This document shows positions 35,347-44,454 of a DNA stretch of 64,000 nucleotides, piece after piece. The translations under genes and the position numbers were made by a program. Location: NCBI RefSeq assembly GCF_001693515.2, contig NZ_CP042968.1, positions 868,001-932,000 of the forward strand. The letters are read 5' to 3'. Position 1 is the stretch's first letter; each line of letters begins with the position of its first letter. Origin of the DNA: Bradyrhizobium paxllaeri. Its GTDB lineage: Bacteria; Pseudomonadota; Alphaproteobacteria; Rhizobiales; Xanthobacteraceae. A model generated the notes under the pieces. The model made no database searches and was not told where the DNA came from. It saw only the letters and a list, made by a program, of their open reading frames with translations.

Positions 35347-36873
35347 ATGGCCGATCAGCAAGCTCCGCCCGCCGGTCCCGATCTGTCAAAGGGCATCCTG
35401 TTGTCCGAATTCGCCGGCGAGACCTTGCTTGGCCATGTCGGCGACGAGGAAGTCGTGCTGGTGCGCTCGGGATCTGAGATTTTCGCGGTCGGCGCCCATT
35501 GCACCCATTATCACGGGCCGCTCGCGGAGGGCTTGGTGACGGGCGGAGGCATCCGTTGTCCCTGGCATCACGCCTGTTTCGACTTGCGCACCGGCGAAGC
35601 CACAAGGGCGCCGGCGCTCAGTCCGATCGCGGTCTGGAAGGTCGAGCAGGAAAACGGTCGCATCCTGGTTCGCCAAAAGCGTGAACAGCCCAAGCCGCAG
35701 GTGATCGCCATCACCGATGCGCCCGGCCGGATCGTGATCGTCGGCGGCGGCGCGGCAGGCTTCGCCGCAGCCGAGATGCTGCGGCGGCAGGAGTATCCCG
35801 GCAGCATCGTGATGCTGAGCCACGAGGCGGCGGCGCCGGTGGACCGGCCGAACCTGTCCAAGGATTATCTCGCCGGAAGCGCGCCGGAGGACTGGGTGCC
35901 GTTGCGGCCGGATGATTTCTACGCCGAGGCGAAGATCGACCTCCGGCTCAACACCGAGGTCACGGCCATCGACACCAATGCGCGCCATGTCGTCACGTCA
36001 GGCGGGGAGACCATTCCGTACGATCGGTTGCTGCTGGCGACCGGCGCGGAACCGGTGCGCCTGCCGATACCGGGCATCGATCAGCCCCATGTCCACGTGC
36101 TGCGCTCGCTCGCCGATTCCCGCGCGATCATTGCATCGGCGGACGGCGCGCGGCGCGCGGTCGTGATCGGCGCGAGCTTCATCGGGCTGGAAGCTGCGGC
36201 CTCGTTGCGCGCCAGAAATATCGAGGTTCACGTCGTAGGCCTCGAGCAGCGGCCGATGGAGCGCGTGCTCGGGCCGGAGCTGGGCGATTTCGTGCGCGCC
36301 CTGCACGAAGAGCACGGCGTTATCTTCCATCTCGGCGATACCGTCACCGCGATCGACGGCAAGCGCGCGACGCTGAAAAGCGGCGGCGTGATCGACGCCG
36401 ATCTCGTGGTGGTCGGCGTCGGCGTGCGTCCGCGCCTTGAATTGGCCGAGAAGGCGGGACTGGCGATCGATCGTGGCGTCACCGTCAACGCCTATCTGGA
36501 AACCAGCATCGCCGGCATCTATGCTACGGGCGATATTGCGCGCTGGCCCGATCCGCATTCCCTTCAGACCATCCGCGTCGAGCATTGGGTGGTGGCCCAG
36601 CGTCAGGGCCAGACTGCAGCGCGAAACATGCTTGGGCAGCGCGAGCCGTTCCATGCGGTGCCGTTTTTCTGGAGCCAGCACTACGATGTGCCGATCAATT
36701 ATGTCGGCCACGCCGAGAAATGGGACGAAATCACCGTCGATGGCGACATTGCCAGCAAGGATTGCCTGCTGCAATACAAGAGCAACGGCCGCGTGCTGGC
36801 CGTCGCCTCGATCTATCGCGACATCGCAAGCCTCGAGGCCGAACTGGCGATGGAGAAGGCGCGGGCGCCTTAA
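35347..36873 (+). CDS. Rieske-type ferredoxin/FAD-dependent oxidoreductase fusion (AIFL-like)
   Basis: A 508-residue fusion. Residues 15-105 are a Rieske domain with CTHYHG (Cys52, His54) and CPWHHACF (Cys71, His74) binding a 2Fe-2S cluster. The rest is a pyridine-nucleotide-disulfide-type reductase: FAD motif IVIVGGGAAGFAAAEML (about 133), NAD motif VVIGASFIGLEAAASL, and the ATGDIARWPD segment. The layout is that of AIFL/BphA4-like proteins which pass electrons between NAD(P)H and a redox partner. It follows folE by 22 bases but a functional link is not obvious. Confidence 0.92.
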   Translation: MADQQAPPAGPDLSKGILLSEFAGETLLGHVGDEEVVLVRSGSEIFAVGAHCTHYHGPLAEGLVTGGGIRCPWHHACFDLRTGEATRAPALSPIAVWKVEQENGRILVRQKREQPKPQVIAITDAPGRIVIVGGGAAGFAAAEMLRRQEYPGSIVMLSHEAAAPVDRPNLSKDYLAGSAPEDWVPLRPDDFYAEAKIDLRLNTEVTAIDTNARHVVTSGGETIPYDRLLLATGAEPVRLPIPGIDQPHVHVLRSLADSRAIIASADGARRAVVIGASFIGLEAAASLRARNIEVHVVGLEQRPMERVLGPELGDFVRALHEEHGVIFHLGDTVTAIDGKRATLKSGGVIDADLVVVGVGVRPRLELAEKAGLAIDRGVTVNAYLETSIAGIYATGDIARWPDPHSLQTIRVEHWVVAQRQGQTAARNMLGQREPFHAVPFFWSQHYDVPINYVGHAEKWDEITVDGDIASKDCLLQYKSNGRVLAVASIYRDIASLEAELAMEKARAP

Positions 36874-36898
36874 GTCGGGGCGACAAAACATCTCTCCA

Positions 36899-37029
36899 CG
36901 TCATGCCCGGGCTTGTCCCGGGCATCCACGTCTTTAGACTTACGACAGGCAAGAAGACGTGGATGGCCGGGAGCGCAGACAAGTGTACGTAGTCTGCGCA
37001 AAAACAGACTACTATGCCCGGCCATGACG
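36899..37029. repeat. Dispersed palindromic repeat, CGTCATGCCCGGG type
   Basis: CGTCATGCCCGGGCTTGTCC at the left, GGCCATGACG at the right, with CCACGTCTT/AAGACGTGG arms inside and a second hairpin AGTCTGCGCAAAAACAGACT. It ends 19 bases before the acyl-CoA synthetase start. Confidence 0.85.
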
Positions 37030-37048
37030 AAGGGAAACAACCAAGGCC

Positions 37049-38659
37049 ATGCTCACCGAAGCCTCAACCTACGACGAACTCTACCGTAACTTCCGCTGGG
37101 ACGTCCCGGATCGCTTCAACATGGCGACGGCGTGTTGCGATCGATATGCCGATGGCAGCAACCGGCTGGCGCTGATCTATGTCGACGAGGACGGCGTCAC
37201 CACGCGCACCTCGTTCGACGAGGTCGCCGAGATGTCGCGCCGGTTTGCCAACGTGTTGAAGGCCGACGGCCTCTCGCGCGGCGACCGCATAGCCGTGTTC
37301 CTGTCGCAATCCCTTGAATTGCCGATTGCGCATCTCGCGGCGTTCCGTTCCGGCATGATTTCCATTCCGCTGTTCGCGCTGTTCGGCGAGGATGCGCTGG
37401 AATTCCGGCTGTCGAATTCCGGCGCACGGGCCATCATTACCGACGAAAGCGGATGGGAGAAGCTCTCGAAGATCCGCGACCGGCTGCCGTATCTCCAGGC
37501 CATCTATGTCACGACCAGCATCGCGCACGCCGGCGCGAAGCCGTTCTGGCCGGCGATCGAGGAGGCGGACGACGTGTTCCCTACCGTCGACACCTCGGCG
37601 GATGATCCGGCCCTGATCATCTACACCTCTGGCACGACGGGAAATCCCAAGGGCGCGCTGCATGCGCATCGCGTGGTGCTCGGCCATCTCCCCAATGTCG
37701 AGATGTGCCACAACTTTCTGCCGCGGCCCGGCGACCTGATGTGGACGCCAGCCGACTGGGCCTGGATTGGCGGGCTGATCAACGCCCTGTTCGCGTTCTG
37801 GTATCACGGCATTCCGCTCGTCGGCCATCGCGCGCGCAAGTTCGAGCCGCAAGCGGCGATGACGATGATGGCCGAGCTTGGCATTCGCAACACCTTCCTG
37901 CCGCCGACCGCGCTGAAACTGATGCGGCAGGCCGGCGTGAAGAATCCCGGCTTGAACCTGCGCAGCATCTTCACCGGCGGTGAATCGCTTGGCGGCGAAC
38001 TGCACGGCTGGGTGCGCGAAACCTTCGGCATCGACGCGCATGAAGTGTTCGGCCAGACCGAATGCAATCTCGTGATCGGCAGCAATTCGAACCTGTTCCC
38101 GATCCGGCCCGGCTCGATGGGCAAGGCGACACCGGGCTTCGACGTCCGCATCGTCAACGACAAGGGCGAGGAATTGCCGAGGGGCGCGCGCGGCATCATC
38201 GGCGTGCGCCAGCCTTGTCCCTGCACCATGATCGAGTACTGGAAGAATCCGGACGCGACCGCGAAGAAATATGCCGGCGAGTTCCTGCTCACCGGCGATC
38301 TCGGCGTGCAGGATGAGGACGGGTATTTCTGGTACGTCAGCCGCGAGGACGACGTCATCACCACCGCCGGCTACCGCGTCGGCCCGTCGGAGATCGAACA
38401 CACGCTGATGAAGCATCCGGCGGTTGCGATGTCGGCGGTGGTCGGTATCCCCGATCCGATCCGCACCGAATCCATCAAGGCCTGGATCGTGCTGCGCCCG
38501 GGCTTTGCGCCGAGCGACGAATTGGCGCGCGAGATCCAGGAGTTCGTGAAAGTGCAACTCGCCGCGCACGAATACCCGCGCTTCGTGCAGTTCGCCGAGA
38601 CGCTGCCGATGACGGCGACGGGGAAGGTGCTGCGGCGGGAACTGCGGGCGCTGGGTTAG
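37049..38659 (+). CDS. AMP-dependent acyl-CoA synthetase (medium-chain type)
   Basis: A 536-residue member of the adenylate-forming superfamily. The P-loop is IIYTSGTTGNPKGALHAH; other core motifs are IFTGGESLGG, EVFGQTECNLVIG (A5), LTGDLGVQDEDGYFWYVSRED (A7/A8 hinge) and the catalytic lysine in PMTATGKVLRRELR (A10). It activates a carboxylic acid to acyl-AMP then acyl-CoA. Overall shape is closest to acetyl/medium-chain ACSM-type enzymes. A marR gene follows within 31 bases and may share the transcript. Confidence 0.93.
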   Translation: MLTEASTYDELYRNFRWDVPDRFNMATACCDRYADGSNRLALIYVDEDGVTTRTSFDEVAEMSRRFANVLKADGLSRGDRIAVFLSQSLELPIAHLAAFRSGMISIPLFALFGEDALEFRLSNSGARAIITDESGWEKLSKIRDRLPYLQAIYVTTSIAHAGAKPFWPAIEEADDVFPTVDTSADDPALIIYTSGTTGNPKGALHAHRVVLGHLPNVEMCHNFLPRPGDLMWTPADWAWIGGLINALFAFWYHGIPLVGHRARKFEPQAAMTMMAELGIRNTFLPPTALKLMRQAGVKNPGLNLRSIFTGGESLGGELHGWVRETFGIDAHEVFGQTECNLVIGSNSNLFPIRPGSMGKATPGFDVRIVNDKGEELPRGARGIIGVRQPCPCTMIEYWKNPDATAKKYAGEFLLTGDLGVQDEDGYFWYVSREDDVITTAGYRVGPSEIEHTLMKHPAVAMSAVVGIPDPIRTESIKAWIVLRPGFAPSDELAREIQEFVKVQLAAHEYPRFVQFAETLPMTATGKVLRRELRALG

Positions 38660-38689
38660 GCCCTTCGATCAATTCGACGCGGTAGAAAA

Positions 38690-39160
38690 ATGCAAAAGAA
38701 AACGTCTCACGCCGCGGGCCTGCACCGCGCCTCGCTCAAGAAGCTCCATGATCTGGATGCAGCGCTGGAGCTCATGTATTACGGCTGGCGCGGCATGACG
38801 CTTTCGGCCGATGAGTATCTCGCCACGCTTGGCCTTTCGCGCCCGCATCACCGCATTCTCTATGTGGTCGCGCGACAACCCGATATTTCGATCGGGGCCC
38901 TGATCGAGATCCTCGGCATATCCAAGCAGGCCGTGAATCGGCCGCTTGGCCTGTTGCTGGAGCGTAAGCTGCTGACATCGAAGCGATCGCCCGAGCAGCA
39001 TCGCTCCAAATTGCTGCGGCTGACAGAAGCCGGTCAGCGCATCGAGCAACGGGCGTCGGGTTACGAGCGCAAGGTCCTGCGCGAGGCGTTCGATCGTGTC
39101 GGCCAGCCCGGCGCTGCTGCCTGGATGGCGGTTATGGGGGTCATTGCAGATAACAATTGA
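38690..39160 (+). CDS. MarR-family transcriptional regulator
   Basis: A 156-residue protein with a winged helix-turn-helix in the middle (LSRPHHRILYVVARQPDISIGALIEILGISKQAVNRPLGLLLERKLL, recognition helix SKQAVNRPLG). N- and C-terminal helices should form the dimer interface. The dyad ACGTCAACATGGTTGACGT lies 10 bases after its stop, in front of the next gene, and is the obvious operator candidate. MarR proteins usually repress and respond to small aromatic or oxidative signals. Confidence 0.92.
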   Translation: MQKKTSHAAGLHRASLKKLHDLDAALELMYYGWRGMTLSADEYLATLGLSRPHHRILYVVARQPDISIGALIEILGISKQAVNRPLGLLLERKLLTSKRSPEQHRSKLLRLTEAGQRIEQRASGYERKVLREAFDRVGQPGAAAWMAVMGVIADNN

Positions 39161-39170
39161 TCGCTTTGTC

Positions 39171-39189
39171 ACGTCAACATGGTTGACGT
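39171..39189. promoter_or_regulatory. Candidate MarR operator (8-3-8 dyad)
   Basis: ACGTCAAC-ATG-GTTGACGT, perfect arms of eight around a three-base spacer, size and symmetry typical for MarR-family dimers. It lies 57 bases upstream of the SnoaL-like gene and right after marR. Confidence 0.6.
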
Positions 39190-39246
39190 TAGGATCGCCC
39201 TGTGTCATCTCTTCCCGGCAGTTGCACCCGAGGGAGGGGCGCGAGC

Positions 39247-39615
39247 ATGAGCGAACAGATAATGGATCGCGCGGCGGCCGGACGCTTTGTCGAGGCGTGG
39301 TGCGCGAACTGGCGCAAGGTCGATATCGACGCCGTCGTTTCGCACTTTGCCGAAAACGCCGAGATGCGCAGTCCTTTGGCGCTCAAATTGACGGAGTCGC
39401 CCGTGGTCGCGGGCGCCGAGAACATCCGTGCCTACTGGCACAAGGCCTACGGCCATATCGAGAGCGCGGACCTGAAAATCCTGAACTGGAGCTGGGACGA
39501 CACGATCGCGCGGCTGACGGTGTGGTGGCAGCTGGGCGACGCGCGCGCCAGCGAGTTCATGGACTTCGACGGCGCTGGCCGTGTCGTCCGCAGCGAGGCC
39601 TTTTACGGAAAGTAG
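39247..39615 (+). CDS. SnoaL-like (NTF2-fold) protein
   Basis: A 122-residue protein; the ATG at 39247 has GGGAGGGG upstream and is preferred over an in-frame start at 39202. The NTF2/SnoaL cone fold is suggested by FVEAWCANWRKVDIDAVVSHFAENAEMRSPLA and the closing strands RLTVWWQLGDARASEFMDFDG. Members bind small hydrophobic ligands or act as isomerases/cyclases. It sits between the MarR operator candidate and a small membrane protein gene 2 bases downstream. Confidence 0.85.
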   Translation: MSEQIMDRAAAGRFVEAWCANWRKVDIDAVVSHFAENAEMRSPLALKLTESPVVAGAENIRAYWHKAYGHIESADLKILNWSWDDTIARLTVWWQLGDARASEFMDFDGAGRVVRSEAFYGK

Positions 39616-39617
39616 CC

Positions 39618-40061
39618 ATGCGATTTTCGGATATTGTTCTGCTTCTCAATACGCTCTGGTTCGGCGGCGCGTTCATCCAGTTCAGCATTGCCCAGGGCAA
39701 TACGCTGAAGATACTGGTGCCGCGCGAGGAGCGCGGAAATCCGATCGCGCCGACTTTGTCGGCCAGCGTTGCGTTTCTGGGCGGGATGAATCTGCCGATC
39801 GGCCTCCTGTCGCTGTATCTCCTGTTGTTCCGGCCGCCCTTCTTCGGGGCTTTTGACGCGCAGCTTGCATTGTTCCTGTTTTTCTCTGCGTGTCACTTCA
39901 GCCAGTTCGCCTACAACCTTCCGGTCCTGATGCGTGGCGGGCGGGTCGGGGTGGCGTATTGGCCCGTGTTGAAGGGGCCGATGCTCCGGATTTTCGTCAT
40001 CGATGCGGCGCTGTTTGTTGCGAACCTTGTTGTGGCGCTCCTGCTCCTGCCCCGTTCCTGA
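39618..40061 (+). CDS. Four-span membrane protein of unknown function
   Basis: A 147-residue protein with about four membrane segments (residues 4-25, 47-68, 80-98 and 118-145). It begins only two bases after the SnoaL-like stop, so the two genes are a translational unit. Charged loops contain VPREERGN and RGGRVG. No family recognised. Confidence 0.8.
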   Translation: MRFSDIVLLLNTLWFGGAFIQFSIAQGNTLKILVPREERGNPIAPTLSASVAFLGGMNLPIGLLSLYLLLFRPPFFGAFDAQLALFLFFSACHFSQFAYNLPVLMRGGRVGVAYWPVLKGPMLRIFVIDAALFVANLVVALLLLPRS

Positions 40062-40117
40062 CAAGCGCAATCCGGCTGCAATGCCCGCATCATGAGGGAG
40101 GGAGCACAACTCTCGCT

Positions 40118-40240
40118 GTCGTCCCTGCGAACGCAGGGACCCATAACCACCAGCGGAAACTGTTTATACGCCGGTCGCTATCTGCCTTTTCCAGCAACAA
40201 CGGCCGCGGAGTATGGGTCCCTGCGTTCGCAGGGACGACG
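40118..40240. repeat. Dispersed palindromic repeat, GTCCCTGCGAACGCAGGGAC type
   Basis: Both ends carry GTCCCTGCG-(A/T)-CGCAGGGAC hairpins in inverse orientation, extended by CCCATA/TATGGG, enclosing about 60 bases. It precedes the FixK-like box of the DUF2189 gene. Confidence 0.85.
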
Positions 40241-40270
40241 GTAAGAGAGAGGTGGTCACCCTCTCAAATA

Positions 40271-40284
40271 TTGACCAAGATCAA
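40271..40284 (+). promoter_or_regulatory. FixK/FNR box upstream of the DUF2189 gene
   Basis: TTGACCAAGATCAA matches TTGAT-N4-ATCAA with one change. Its centre is 57 bases before the ATG at 40335, a spacing that fits class II activation with a short leader. Low-oxygen control by FixK2 or FNR is likely. Confidence 0.7.
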
Positions 40285-40334
40285 CGCGCCTCCGTTGCAC
40301 CCTGCCTCAATGTCCCAAACCCAGGGAGGACTCG

Positions 40335-41114
40335 ATGGAGACGATCTCCGGCAAGGCCGATCCGGTGGTGCGGCCGATTACGGCGGCCGACATCGCGGAG
40401 GCGCTGAGCCAGGGCCTGCGGGATTTTCAGGCGATGCCGCTCTACGGGCTCGCCTTTGGCGCGCTCTATGCGGCCGGCGGGATCGCGATCCTGCTCTGCT
40501 TGACCGCGTTTGGCATGGTCTATCTGGTTTATCCGCTCGCCGCGGGCTTTGCGATGATCGGCCCGTTCGTCGCTGTCGGGCTCTACGAGGTGAGCCGGCG
40601 ACGCGAAGCCGGGCGGCCGGTTTCGTTCGGAGCGATCTGGGCCACGATAAGGTCACGCAGCGAAATCGGCTGGATGGCCTTTGTCACGCTGTTCGTGTTC
40701 GTGGTGTGGATGTACCAGGTACGGCTGCTGATTGCGCTGCTGCTCGGGCTCAATGCCTCGTTCTCCAGCCTGCATGAATTCATCACGGTAGTGCTCACGA
40801 CCAACGAGGGCCTTCTATTCCTCGCCATCGGCAACGCGGTCGGCGCCGCGCTGTCGCTGATCCTGTTCTCGCTCACCGTGGTGTCATTTCCGCTCTTGCT
40901 CGACCGCGACGTCGATTTCGTCACCGCGATGATCACGAGCGTCCGCGCGGTGGTGACGAGCCCGTTGCCGATGATCGGATGGGCGGCGCTGATCGTGGTC
41001 CTGCTCGCGGTTTCGGCGATGCCCTACTTCCTCGGCCTCGTGGTGACGCTGCCAGTGCTCGGCCACACCACCTGGCACCTCTATCGCCGGATCATCGCGC
41101 CGGTGGCGGCGTAG
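40335..41114 (+). CDS. DUF2189 family membrane protein
   Basis: A 259-residue integral membrane protein with about six spans. DUF2189 features are the start ITAADIAEALSQGLRDFQAMPLYGLAFGALYA and a C-terminal LVVTLPVLGHTTWHLYRRII. The function is unknown, but the FixK/FNR box upstream suggests expression under low oxygen. The ATG follows GGGAGG. Confidence 0.88.
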   Translation: METISGKADPVVRPITAADIAEALSQGLRDFQAMPLYGLAFGALYAAGGIAILLCLTAFGMVYLVYPLAAGFAMIGPFVAVGLYEVSRRREAGRPVSFGAIWATIRSRSEIGWMAFVTLFVFVVWMYQVRLLIALLLGLNASFSSLHEFITVVLTTNEGLLFLAIGNAVGAALSLILFSLTVVSFPLLLDRDVDFVTAMITSVRAVVTSPLPMIGWAALIVVLLAVSAMPYFLGLVVTLPVLGHTTWHLYRRIIAPVAA

Positions 41115-41122
41115 CCCGGCGA

Positions 41123-43351
41123 TCAATTCGCCTTCAGGACCGCGCGCAGCATCGATGCCAGATCGTGCCGGCGGTAGGGCTTGTTCAGGATCCGCACGCC
41201 GCGACCGGCCCCGTCGATCGCCTTCGCGGGATGTTCGGTATGGCCGGAGGTCAGGAGAATCTTCAATTGAGGCCGCAGGCGCGCGGCCTGGCGGGCGAGT
41301 TCCGTCCCGAACATGCCGCCGGGCATCGCGACATCCGTGAACAGGAGATGGATGTTCTCCGGGCCGCGCAGAATTTCGAGCGCCGCTGATGCGTTGGGCG
41401 TGACGATGACGCGATAGCCGAGCGCCTTCAATTCGCCTTCGACATAGCCACGCACCATGTCGTCGTCCTCGACAACGAGAATGGTTTCGCTGCCGGTCGG
41501 GGGCGCCTGTTGATCGGTGGAGGGCACGGCCCTGATCTGAGCTGTCACGACGCGAGGAAAGAAAAGCCTGACCGCGGTGCCATGGCCCGGCTCGGAGCGT
41601 ATCTGCATTGCGCCGCCGGATTGCTGGGCGAAGCCGTAGACCATGCTCAGGCCGAGGCCGGTGCCTTTGCCGACTTCCTTGGTGGTGAAGAACGGCTCGA
41701 AGGCGCGGCCGGCGACCTCGGCCGTCATGCCGGTGCCGGTATCGGTCACGGTGACCATTACATAGTCGCCGGGCCGCGCTTCGCCGTTGACGTCGACGTC
41801 GGTTTCACCGAGCGACGTGTTCTTCACCTCGACCGTCAGCTTGCCGCCTGATGGCATGGCGTCGCGCGCGTTCAGCACCAGGTTGAGCAGCGCCGAGGCC
41901 AGTTGGCCCGGGTCGACGCTGGCCTGCCACAGGTTCTGATCCAGGTTGAATTTACATTCGATGTGTTCGCCGAGCGTCCGGCGCAGCAATGGCTCCATGC
42001 CGAGAATTTTCTGACCGATGTCGATATGCTTCGGCATCAAGGGCTGCTTGCGCGCGAACGCGAGCAGGCTTCGGGTCAGGTCCGATCCGCGTTCCGCGGC
42101 GGTCGCGATGCTCTCGGCGATGTTGCTCAGCTCCTTGTGAGGAGCCAGCCGCTCGGCGAGATGCTCCGCATTGCCGAGGATGACTGTTAGCAGATTGTTG
42201 AAATCATGCGCCACGCCGCCGGTGAGCTGGCCCATCGCCTCCATTTTCTGGGATTGGGTGAGTTTCTGGTTGAGCTCGTCAATGGCGGCGCGCTGACGCT
42301 CGAGCGACTCAGCGGTGCTGTTGAATTGTGTCATCAGCCCGCCCAGTTCGCCGCCCGGATGGGGCTGGGCAATTCGTGCACTCAGGTCGCCAAGCCCGAG
42401 CTTCGTCGCCATCGCGGCCAAACGTCCGACCTGACGGCCGATGATCATGGTCGCGAGAATCCAGACGCCGGCCAGCAGCAGCAACGAGGCTACCGCCAGG
42501 ATTGCCAGGTCCTCGTAAAGACGGCGGTTGGCCGCGGCCACCAGGCTGTCCTTGGGCCGCCCGACCATGATGTGAAGCCCGGCATCGCGTGCCGAAGGCG
42601 AGCGAGCTGCAGCCCAGACGCGGGTCCGGCCTTCGCGCTTGGCCGCTTCATGGAACGGCTCGCGGTTCGGCGAAGCCGCAAACCGGAACAACTCAGAATT
42701 CGCAATCGACGTGCCGGCCGGCTCGGTCCAGTCCTTGCTGTCGGGTGCGACGAGGACCGTGCCTTTCCTGTCAACCAGCAGAATCTCGCTGTCATCAGAC
42801 AGGCGCCTGTCGTGATCCTCGGCGAATTTCTTCAGATTGAACGAGGCGAGCAGGATGAATTTCAGCTCGCCGGATTCGGAGCGAACGGGATAGGCGATCT
42901 GCAGCACGGATGTCCCCGTCAGGCGGCCGAACACGGGCTCCAACGTGACGATGCCGTGTGCCATCAACGCTTGCCTGAAGTATTCGCGATCCCTCAGATC
43001 GAGCGTCCGGTTGGTTCTAAGCGAGTCGCAGAACAGGCTGCCGTCCGGATTGATGGTCAGGATGCCGGTGTAGCGCGTGTATTCCTCGCGCACGGCGGAC
43101 AGGAACGCCGAACAGGCCGCCTTGTCGCGCGTATCGAGATCGCGGGCGCGGGCGAGGCCGTAGTGAAGCTGGGCCGTGCCCTGGATCTTCTCGTCGAGAT
43201 CGCCCAGGATATCGCTGGCGGTGGCCGACAGACTGGCCCGCGCGGCATCGATGTCGCTGGTGCGGTTCTGGATGAAACGCAGTCCCACAAGGATGGCCGG
43301 CACCAGCATCGCGGCAATAACAAGAATTAATAGCCGGGTGCGCAGGCTCAT
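41123..43351 (-). CDS. Hybrid sensor histidine kinase with dCache sensor and C-terminal receiver
   Basis: A 742-residue membrane kinase. Membrane spans at about 6-26 and 281-303 bracket a periplasmic Cache-type sensor. A HAMP linker follows (304-355). The His-kinase region has the phospho-acceptor in [19 protein letters not shown] (His382), the N box [10 protein letters not shown] and G boxes DTGTGM and [10 protein letters not shown]. The receiver (623-742) has the DDD pocket, phospho-Asp673 in TDVAMPG, and Lys724. Kinases with the [11 protein letters not shown] box and a terminal receiver are common in rhizobia. The ligand is unknown and no separate regulator is adjacent. Confidence 0.93.
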   Translation of the reverse strand: MSLRTRLLILVIAAMLVPAILVGLRFIQNRTSDIDAARASLSATASDILGDLDEKIQGTAQLHYGLARARDLDTRDKAACSAFLSAVREEYTRYTGILTINPDGSLFCDSLRTNRTLDLRDREYFRQALMAHGIVTLEPVFGRLTGTSVLQIAYPVRSESGELKFILLASFNLKKFAEDHDRRLSDDSEILLVDRKGTVLVAPDSKDWTEPAGTSIANSELFRFAASPNREPFHEAAKREGRTRVWAAARSPSARDAGLHIMVGRPKDSLVAAANRRLYEDLAILAVASLLLLAGVWILATMIIGRQVGRLAAMATKLGLGDLSARIAQPHPGGELGGLMTQFNSTAESLERQRAAIDELNQKLTQSQKMEAMGQLTGGVAHDFNNLLTVILGNAEHLAERLAPHKELSNIAESIATAAERGSDLTRSLLAFARKQPLMPKHIDIGQKILGMEPLLRRTLGEHIECKFNLDQNLWQASVDPGQLASALLNLVLNARDAMPSGGKLTVEVKNTSLGETDVDVNGEARPGDYVMVTVTDTGTGMTAEVAGRAFEPFFTTKEVGKGTGLGLSMVYGFAQQSGGAMQIRSEPGHGTAVRLFFPRVVTAQIRAVPSTDQQAPPTGSETILVVEDDDMVRGYVEGELKALGYRVIVTPNASAALEILRGPENIHLLFTDVAMPGGMFGTELARQAARLRPQLKILLTSGHTEHPAKAIDGAGRGVRILNKPYRRHDLASMLRAVLKAN

Positions 43352-43577
43352 CGGTGCGTCGTTCCGCGCTCAAATCAGCGGTTTCGTTGCAAAGTAGAGT
43401 GACGTTCGGCCTCTACATGCGAGGCAGCTGTTCTGTGCTGGAACTGCTTGCGCTGGAATATCCCTTAGGCAGGCTTGAGTCCACTCGCGAAGCTTAGCAA
43501 GTAGGCTATGGCGCTCCATCGTCGTCGCCTTGGTTGGGACTGTGTGCTCCTATTTGTGCGCGGGTTCCGCCGTCGGA

Positions 43578-44150
43578 TCACGAAATCAGGCCATAGATCA
43601 CACTGCCGAGCTTGCGTTCGTCGCCGTCGAAACTGGCAATCATCGCCGCCAGCATTTCGTCCGGCTTCAATTTTTCGATTTTGAGCGGATGGCCTGCGTG
43701 GTCGGCCAGCAGGGCGAAGAACGTAAGCTGCGATCGTCCATTTCCTTCGCGGAACGCATGGATCGCATTCAGCTCTGCCAGGAAATGCGCAGCTTGGCTT
43801 GCGAATGTCAGCGCATCGAGATTGTGGAGGTAATCCGCAGATCGCAAACCGTCGAACAGCTTGTTCGCCTGGTCCTCGATGTTTTCGGGAAAGCAGAATG
43901 GATTGCCGCCCTTCGCAATCCTGACCGTGCGGACCTGCCCTGCCCACTGATAGACATCTTGAAACAGATGGTGGTGGATAGCCTTGTAGTGCGCGAAGTC
44001 CATCGATCCATCTGGCAGCGGTTCTTCCGCTCGCGCGCTGGAGATTTCTGCCTCGAACGCGTCGAGTTCATCCTGGCTTCGCAAGTCGAGCTTGTTCACC
44101 AGTACGGTCGAGTTCTTGTAGGTGTAGGGATCCTCGATCGCATCGTACAT
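43578..44150 (-). CDS. Fic/DOC family protein (toxin component)
   Basis: A 190-residue single-domain Fic protein. The core motif is HAFREGNGRSQ, which has the catalytic His and the EGNGR loop, but the second arginine of the strict HxFx(D/E)GNGRxxR pattern is replaced by Leu. The flap segment is GGNPFCFPENIEDQ. Fic enzymes transfer AMP or similar groups to Ser, Thr or Tyr of target proteins. The small gene immediately upstream looks like its inhibitor. Both are read on the minus strand with a gap of 8 bases. Confidence 0.9.
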   Translation of the reverse strand: MYDAIEDPYTYKNSTVLVNKLDLRSQDELDAFEAEISSARAEEPLPDGSMDFAHYKAIHHHLFQDVYQWAGQVRTVRIAKGGNPFCFPENIEDQANKLFDGLRSADYLHNLDALTFASQAAHFLAELNAIHAFREGNGRSQLTFFALLADHAGHPLKIEKLKPDEMLAAMIASFDGDERKLGSVIYGLIS

Positions 44151-44158
44151 GCGGTCGG

Positions 44159-44362
44159 TCAGCCCTTGCGATGGCTACGAATGATTGCCTGGCGATATTC
44201 TTCCGCTGTGAGGCCTTTGCTTCGCGCTTCGCCGGCGCGCTTCTTCATCGCCGGGGTGAGCCTGATGCCCTCGACTTCGCTGATCTTGGCAAAACGACCT
44301 CGTCCGAGCACAAACCGGCCCGACTTCGTCCCTTTTGTTGCAATGTTCTTCTGTTTCGCCAT
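44159..44362 (-). CDS. Putative Fic inhibitor/antitoxin (VbhA/YhfG-like)
   Basis: A 67-residue protein located where Fic antitoxins usually are, 8 bases before the fic gene. It carries FAKISEVEGIRLTPAMKKR, which resembles the inhibitory (S/T)xxxE(G/N) helix that blocks ATP gamma-phosphate in the Fic active site, although the spacing between Ser and Glu is shorter by one. The C-terminal part (LTAEEYRQAIIRSHRKG) is basic. Calling it an antitoxin is inference from order and size. Confidence 0.7.
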   Translation of the reverse strand: MAKQKNIATKGTKSGRFVLGRGRFAKISEVEGIRLTPAMKKRAGEARSKGLTAEEYRQAIIRSHRKG

Positions 44363-44454
44363 AGCCGCAGATTACCACGAGTCGCCGTCAATAGCACGCT
44401 CGGCATGCACTTGAATCGGCAGGCGAGCGATGGCCGGAAGAGGAAGGACGCTCC

